A DNA stretch of 64,000 bases. Origin: Bugula neritina. Its lineage: Eukaryota; Bryozoa; Gymnolaemata; Cheilostomatida; Bugulidae. Positions 40,064-64,000 of the stretch are shown here, one piece after another. Both the position numbers and the translations under genes were made by a program. The notes beneath the pieces were generated by a model. It made no database searches. It saw only the letters and a program-made list of their open reading frames with translations, and was not told where the DNA came from. The stretch's first letter is position 1, and the number at the start of each line of letters is the position of its first letter. The stretch is from NCBI GenBank assembly GCA_964035545.1, contig OZ037771.1:12280980-12344979 (forward strand). The letters run 5' to 3'.

Positions 40064-40808
40064 TGTAATTAATTGGAATGCCAGTGAAATTTCTTGCTCT
40101 CATCAAAACAAACAAAGTTAACCAACGTGCCCATAATTAGAAAACCATTACATTAGTCATGTATATGTAGCTGTTTTGCTTTTATAGCTATGACAAATTT
40201 GCACACGAAAGTCAACAAGATTTCCTCATGTGTATGATTTCACTATGACTAAGTTATATAAATAGTTTTTTACACCATCAGCTTCCTGAAATGATTCATC
40301 CATTGAAGTATATTTTACTCTCAGCTCTCATTCTATGCTACACTTTCAGTCAGCTAACATGTAGCATAAACTGCTGAGTAACTTTTCACTTATGTTATAT
40401 TAAATATTTTGTTGCATTTAAATCAATATTGTCAAAGTAGAGAATAAATACCTACTACATTAACATCAAAGTTATAAGCTCCATTCCTGGATGGTCTAAC
40501 AAGGTAATTATTGCTATTGTAGTATTTTTGACAATCATTTATGGCATTTGTATTATCCTATTTTTAATATCAATTTTAATAATTTAGATGGTGTATACTG
40601 ATTTTTATAGCAAGACTTGTTCTTTATTTGAAGCTTATTAGTTAATGTCAAATTATCACTGATAAAAGTTTTATCACATATTATCATTCATTATAGCATA
40701 TTCACAATTTCATTAATTGTAGTTTTCACGACAGTTTTACCAATAAAACATCAGTAGAGACTGAAGACCACATTGTGCCTGTTTACAAACCAGGGATGAT
40801 AGTTTACA
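40064..40808 (+). repeat. 3' LTR of the BEL/Pao element
   Basis: Same length (745 bp) and, as far as read by eye, the same sequence as the 5' LTR. It is preceded by the purine-rich AGGTGGGAG and followed by the target copy TGTAT. Confidence 0.95.
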
Positions 40809-40813
40809 TGTAT

Positions 40814-41581
40814 TATGTTATACTTATATATTTTTAAGACTTTAAGGAAAATGATGTTTTAGCTGCGTTATTCCTAATGCAAGCCTTATAAATTTACAAT
40901 ATATACTAAAATATTATATTTGTAATTAGAAAGAAAACAAATTACTTTCATAAACTTATAATTATTGCATTCTGTTATTGTTAATGCTAGAATAACAAAT
41001 TGAACACGGCATATGCTTCCCTAACCAGATGCTTTTAAACGGATTAAAAATAATTTGTCAATTTCTAATTATGAGGAACAAACTCCTCGGTAGTTTCTAC
41101 ATTTGCGCATGATTTTATCAAGATAGGCTTGCTTTTGTGTCAACCTGTAGCCAGTGCAACTATACTTTATGTAACGAGTAAAACAGACTCATTTCAAAGT
41201 ACACAGTCTAAAGGGTAGGAATTACTACAAAGAAAAGTGCCGGTTAAAAGTTAATTATAATTGGAAATAAGGTGAAATATCAGTCAGAAATTAAAAAGTG
41301 TCAACTAAAAAATCGCATTATTATTTCTTTTTGGCTTAATGAAAATGTTTTTTGAGGAAGAAGTACGAGAAACATCTAGGAGGGGTTCATATCCACCACT
41401 GGCGACTACCTGTTTATTGATGAAGAACTATCCAATGATAGTGCAGTATTATGGTCTTTTGCCTTATAATTGCCTTTGATTTTTTTATGTCTAATTACGA
41501 GATACTAAACAGATGCAAAGTATGTTGTGCATAGGCAGTTTTTTTATGTCTCTAAACAACATTCTAGGAAAATATATACTG
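40814..41581 (-). repeat. Right arm of the giant inverted repeat, part 2 (outer end)
   Basis: Continues the arm after the BEL/Pao insertion and pairs with 9,895-10,662. The last matching bases are AATATATACTG at 41,581. No duplication of flanking bases was found at the outer ends of the two arms. Confidence 0.92.
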
Positions 41582-41680
41582 GAAAATAGCTAGCCACATG
41601 CCTAACAATTATAACCCATTTGAGGCTCCAAATATTTATATAATGATAGTTACTCATTTAGTGCACCACTCATTTATGAT

Positions 41681-41770
41681 GACTGCGTAGTCCAGAGGTT
41701 AAAGGTTAAGTTGGTTGGTCATGGTTCAAACCTTTTCTGTAGCAATTTTTTTGTCAACTTATGCAAGTCT
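41681..41770 (+). mobile_element. tRNA-derived SINE-like fragment (pol III A and B boxes)
   Basis: TAGTCCAGAGGTTAAAGG at 41,688 resembles an A box, and GGTTCAAACC at 41,723-41,732 fits the B box consensus, with spacing usual for tRNA promoters. The flanks do not pair into an acceptor stem, so it is not a functional tRNA. It ends in an (A)ATTTTTTT stretch. It stands 100 bp outside the right arm. Confidence 0.5.
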
Positions 41771-42241
41771 TACGCATATATAATAAATATGGCAATAGCT
41801 GTAGTATTTCTTCAACTTTTGAAACATTATTCAACAGTAGAACAACATACATGCATACTAATTGGATACTGAACACTGGGCTAAACCTTAAATTGATTTT
41901 ATAGAATACAATGTACTTAAAAAAATCATATAATGTATTAGGGAAACTGAAAGTACACCTGCTGCACTATAGACAGACCTTTACTGACAAGACTGCAAAG
42001 TGAAGTGATTTAGCTGAAATTAACTCTGCCAAACAAACAAAGAATTATGTTGTGCTGAGGCATTTTCAATAGGTTGTAACATAGTGAGATGATGCAGCTA
42101 AGTGCTAATGTAAAACAGGGAACATTATATTGGCAAAAATCCAATATATATAATATATAGATATTGTGACAGGTTTCAGCATGATAGAAACTTCCTGCTA
42201 GCACTGTGTAATAATCACACTGTCACTGTATGATGTTACAG

Positions 42242-54200
<11,959 letters not shown>

Positions 54201-54286
54201 GATATCACCTATTGAGCACCAGTTTGTCATGGAGGGGAGCAGGTCACCCTGAGTGGGGAGTGTGTGGCGGGTTGGGGAATACTATA

Positions 54287-54532
54287 TTAATCTTTGACGG
54301 CTCGTTTGAGCTGGGCTATGGACTCTTTTAGTGATCATAACTCACTTGCTGCCTCTTTAACCCTAGGAGCAAGTTCATGTGCCTCTTGTTCGAGTTTGTT
54401 GGCTCTAAGTTCTACTTCCCGCAAGTTGCGGGCCAACGCTGAGGAACGTGGAGGGGAGGGTTGCTGCCACCGTCTCTTTTGGTCTGTAGGAGGGGAAAAG
54501 GGAGGAAGTTTGTAAGACTTATTTTGATGCAT
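54287..54532 (-). pseudogene. Short coiled-coil ORF with one in-frame TGA, in a GC-rich block
   Basis: Minus strand, ATG at 54,532, basic/proline-rich start (QNKSYKLPPFSPPTDQKRR), then a heptad-like coiled coil (LREVELRANKLEQEAHEL) up to TGA at 54,337-54,335. After the TGA the same frame continues 15 codons of similar coiled coil (SLKESIAQLKRAVKD) to TAA at 54,289-54,287. The block 54,200-55,120 is clearly richer in G+C than its surroundings, as if it came from elsewhere. A retroelement gag remnant is possible, but no diagnostic motif is present. Confidence 0.35.
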
Positions 54533-55289
54533 TGTAGTAAGACACGAGGGATAGATCAAGGGGAGTTCTTCGGATATCTGGGAGGCTTCGTAGTGGGTCC
54601 GGGGGTGATGGGCCGGGGAGCGGAAAATCCCTGGTTAGGACGCTCTAGCCGAGCGGAGTCTGAGATGAACGGTCGTATGAGATCGAGGAATGTGAGGTAG
54701 GAGGCTTCATCCACGTCATATGGATTCTCTTAGAAACAATTCATGGTACGTTGGTGCCTTAGTATATAGTCCCTGTGGTAGCTAAACTCCCCACAGGGAC
54801 AGAAGGTGGTAACGGAGTGCTGCGGGAGGTGTACCTACAGCCGGCGGTGGGTGGTGAAGTGTTGTTGGCAGAGCCGACAAAAAAGTGTTACCTTCATCGC
54901 CCCTGTAATTGTGGATTTCCCATATTCTTATTGTGTTACCCTTGTATTATTTTATATTTCTTATATATTGTTTTTCTTAGAGCAGTACTTTTTGATAGGA
55001 AGGGAGAAGGTAAGGGTTTTTCATAGTGTGTTAATTGTATTAATAATTGTATTATTAGTAGATTTCAATATTTTGTACTTGTATTGAAAGGATACTTCTC
55101 GCCGACAGTGGAGTGATGCAGCTGGTGTCATGTTACTTGGGTGGCCTGATTCGTCTTGGCCAATCAATGAGGACTGACATGCTAGTTAGTAGGCGTAGCT
55201 GCTATAACTGTAGTGGAAGCCAGTTATAGGCAGCGTAACCGGCAGAGAGGATTTGGACTTGTTAGCGTGAAGTTGTGTACAGTTAGCTC

Positions 55290-55295
55290 TTTATT
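55290..55295 (-). terminator. Polyadenylation signal of the LRR receptor gene
   Basis: AATAAA on the minus strand, about 100 bp downstream of the TAA at 55,398-55,396, a normal distance for 3' end formation. Confidence 0.5.
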
Positions 55296-55395
55296 TATGT
55301 AATTGTTTTGTGTTAGTTTGTGTTATTTTTTTATGCGTGTAATTTGAAGTAAATAAACTCTTAGCAATTAGTAAAACCTGGCGTAGTGACATTCA

Positions 55396-62951
<7,556 letters not shown>

Positions 62952-64000
62952 CTAAAGCAAGGTGAAGCCAAGAGTTATAGACACAAAGTATGATTTTTAT
63001 CACAATGAAGGTGTAATGTAAAAGATCAGAAATGCGGTATACAATTTAGCCTAATAAGACATTCATATATATTATGAACACAACGTAAAGGACGCAGCAT
63101 GCGCAGATAAGAGTGGACTGAAACATACAGGCCTAGCATAAAGTTGGTGAACTTTTATAATTAAGTTATTCTAAAACAAAAAATTAGGCATTGATGGGGT
63201 TTGAAGACCATTTGTTTTGCTATGTTCAGTTTAGCTGTTATGTGAACTTCTAATGATGGCACTTTAATTTAACTCAAAAGTAAATGTAAACGTAAAGCTC
63301 ATATAATAAATCAATCATTTTCCATGCTCAGATATTGTGCAGTTACAGAGCTAGAAGCTGGGGTTTTATTGTTAGGAAGCTATAAAGTTGCTCAAAATGA
63401 ATGCTATCACTCATTCATAAACTGTCTGAAAAATTATCGAAGACTAAACTGACAAACTTCTGAAAGATGCATTAAATTTTTAGGTAAAACAAAGGTTAAA
63501 AGTTTTTCTGTGATTTTTAAAATATTAACCTGGAAAATATTGTAGTGTTTTATAGAGTTACCCCTCATTACATGTTATTTATATTATTCACGTTTTAAAT
63601 CATGATATATTGGCCCCTAATTTTGTTTCACTTTTGCTTACTTATAGTAAATCATTTTCAACCAAAGTTTGGCTTGTCAACTGACCGACATTTTGGTGTT
63701 GAGCTCCAACATTCCGAATGTCGGTCACCCATAACACCGACATTTCGAACTTTGGCCAATTGTAGGTCTAAAGTTTTAGAATGCCCCTTTGTGACCAGTA
63801 TAAAAAGAAGCTTACAGTCAGTTGAAGATATAAGCTCGTACTAGAAGGAACAATACTACATAATAAATCTCACTTTTATCCCACTACACAAGACTTTCTT
63901 ATCTCGTGCTACTTGCAAGAAGTTATGTTCTCTGCCTGATTTCATTCAAAACTCACAAGTTACTAGATTATTTTAGTAAATTTAGTTAATTGACATAATG
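62952..64000. other. Right-edge region, no exon recognised
   Basis: Probably the 5' intron or upstream region of the minus-strand LRR gene. The only structure seen is a nested inverted-repeat patch at 63,661-63,757, where ACCGACATT pairs with AATGTCGGT and GGTGTT with AACACC. An 80-codon plus-strand ORF over it has no recognisable domain. Confidence 0.45.

Larger units (their letters stand above)
32189..40808 (+). mobile_element. BEL/Pao LTR retrotransposon, apparently complete
   Basis: 8,620 bp, bounded by TG...CA LTRs of 745 bp each (32,189-32,933 and 40,064-40,808) that look identical or nearly so by eye. It is flanked by 5-bp target duplications TGTAT (32,184-32,188 and 40,809-40,813). 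The undisturbed target is present in the left arm, which confirms both borders. The internal region has a 714-bp leader, one uninterrupted gag-pol ORF and a purine-rich AGGTGGGAG just before the 3' LTR. There is no env-like ORF. The primer-binding site could not be assigned. An intact ORF, matching LTRs and a clean duplication indicate a recent insertion. Confidence 0.97.

Noticed and set aside
9895-41581. Polinton/Maverick or other giant DNA transposon
   Set aside because: Long inverted arms suggested it, but the loop has no polymerase B, integrase, ATPase or capsid-like ORF, and no flanking duplication was found.
41681-41755. Functional tRNA gene
   Set aside because: The promoter boxes are present but the acceptor stem does not pair.
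55126-55391. Solo LTR reading (TGTCA...TGACA ends)
   Set aside because: No flanking duplication, no primer site or purine tract. The segment begins 4 bp after the stop codon of the LRR receptor and contains its polyadenylation signal, so a 3' UTR is the simpler reading.

Overview
The window is animal nuclear DNA. It is AT-rich, with GT–AG introns, long (TA)n and trinucleotide arrays, many small DNA-transposon derivatives, a BEL/Pao retrotransposon and metazoan-type multi-domain genes (a TMTC-type mannosyltransferase, a LRR-ROC-COR protein, a caspase fold). The domain shuffling suggests an invertebrate such as a sponge, cnidarian or other early-branching animal. The sequence alone does not fix the phylum. 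All gene models below were built by eye by joining exons whose splice phases agree.

Layout. (1) 80-5295, minus strand: 5' part of a TMTC-family ER O-mannosyltransferase gene, eight phase-consistent exons, running off the left edge; its introns carry three MITE-like elements and a 36-bp minisatellite. (2) 5.3-9.9 kb: gene-free simple-sequence DNA ending in a minisatellite. (3) 9,895-41,581: two 3.17-kb inverted-repeat arms around a 16.5-kb loop. The loop holds a dead R4/Dong-like non-LTR retrotransposon (17.4-20.4 kb) and low-complexity DNA. The right arm is split by a young, apparently intact BEL/Pao element (32,189-40,808; 745-bp LTRs; one 2,122-codon ORF) and by a 164-bp MITE. The left arm keeps both empty sites, so both insertions can be resolved to the base. 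(4) 42,242-53,145, plus strand: a gene whose exons join in frame to give [partial death-like fold]-LRR-ROC-COR-coiled coil/acid linker-caspase (p20+p10). (5) 53.1-55.1 kb: G-run, (TA)n and a GC-rich block with a broken coiled-coil ORF. (6) 55,396-62,951, minus strand: a LRR receptor-like gene in 11 visible exons. A first LRR block and LRRCT-like exon are followed by a LRRNT-like exon, a second LRR block, a LRRCT and a cytoplasmic coiled-coil tail. The expected transmembrane exon falls in or near a 200-N assembly gap.

The main discovery candidate is the Roco-caspase fusion. It would place a GTPase/dimerisation switch (ROC-COR), a LRR sensor made of near-identical tandem 138-bp exons, and a caspase protease on one polypeptide. 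The caspase keeps the His (SHG) and Cys (EAC) dyad and both S1-pocket arginines, but its active-site pentapeptide is EACSE instead of QACxG. An in-frame stop and a polyadenylation signal in the linker intron leave room for a caspase-less isoform, or for two adjacent genes. A long-read transcript would decide.
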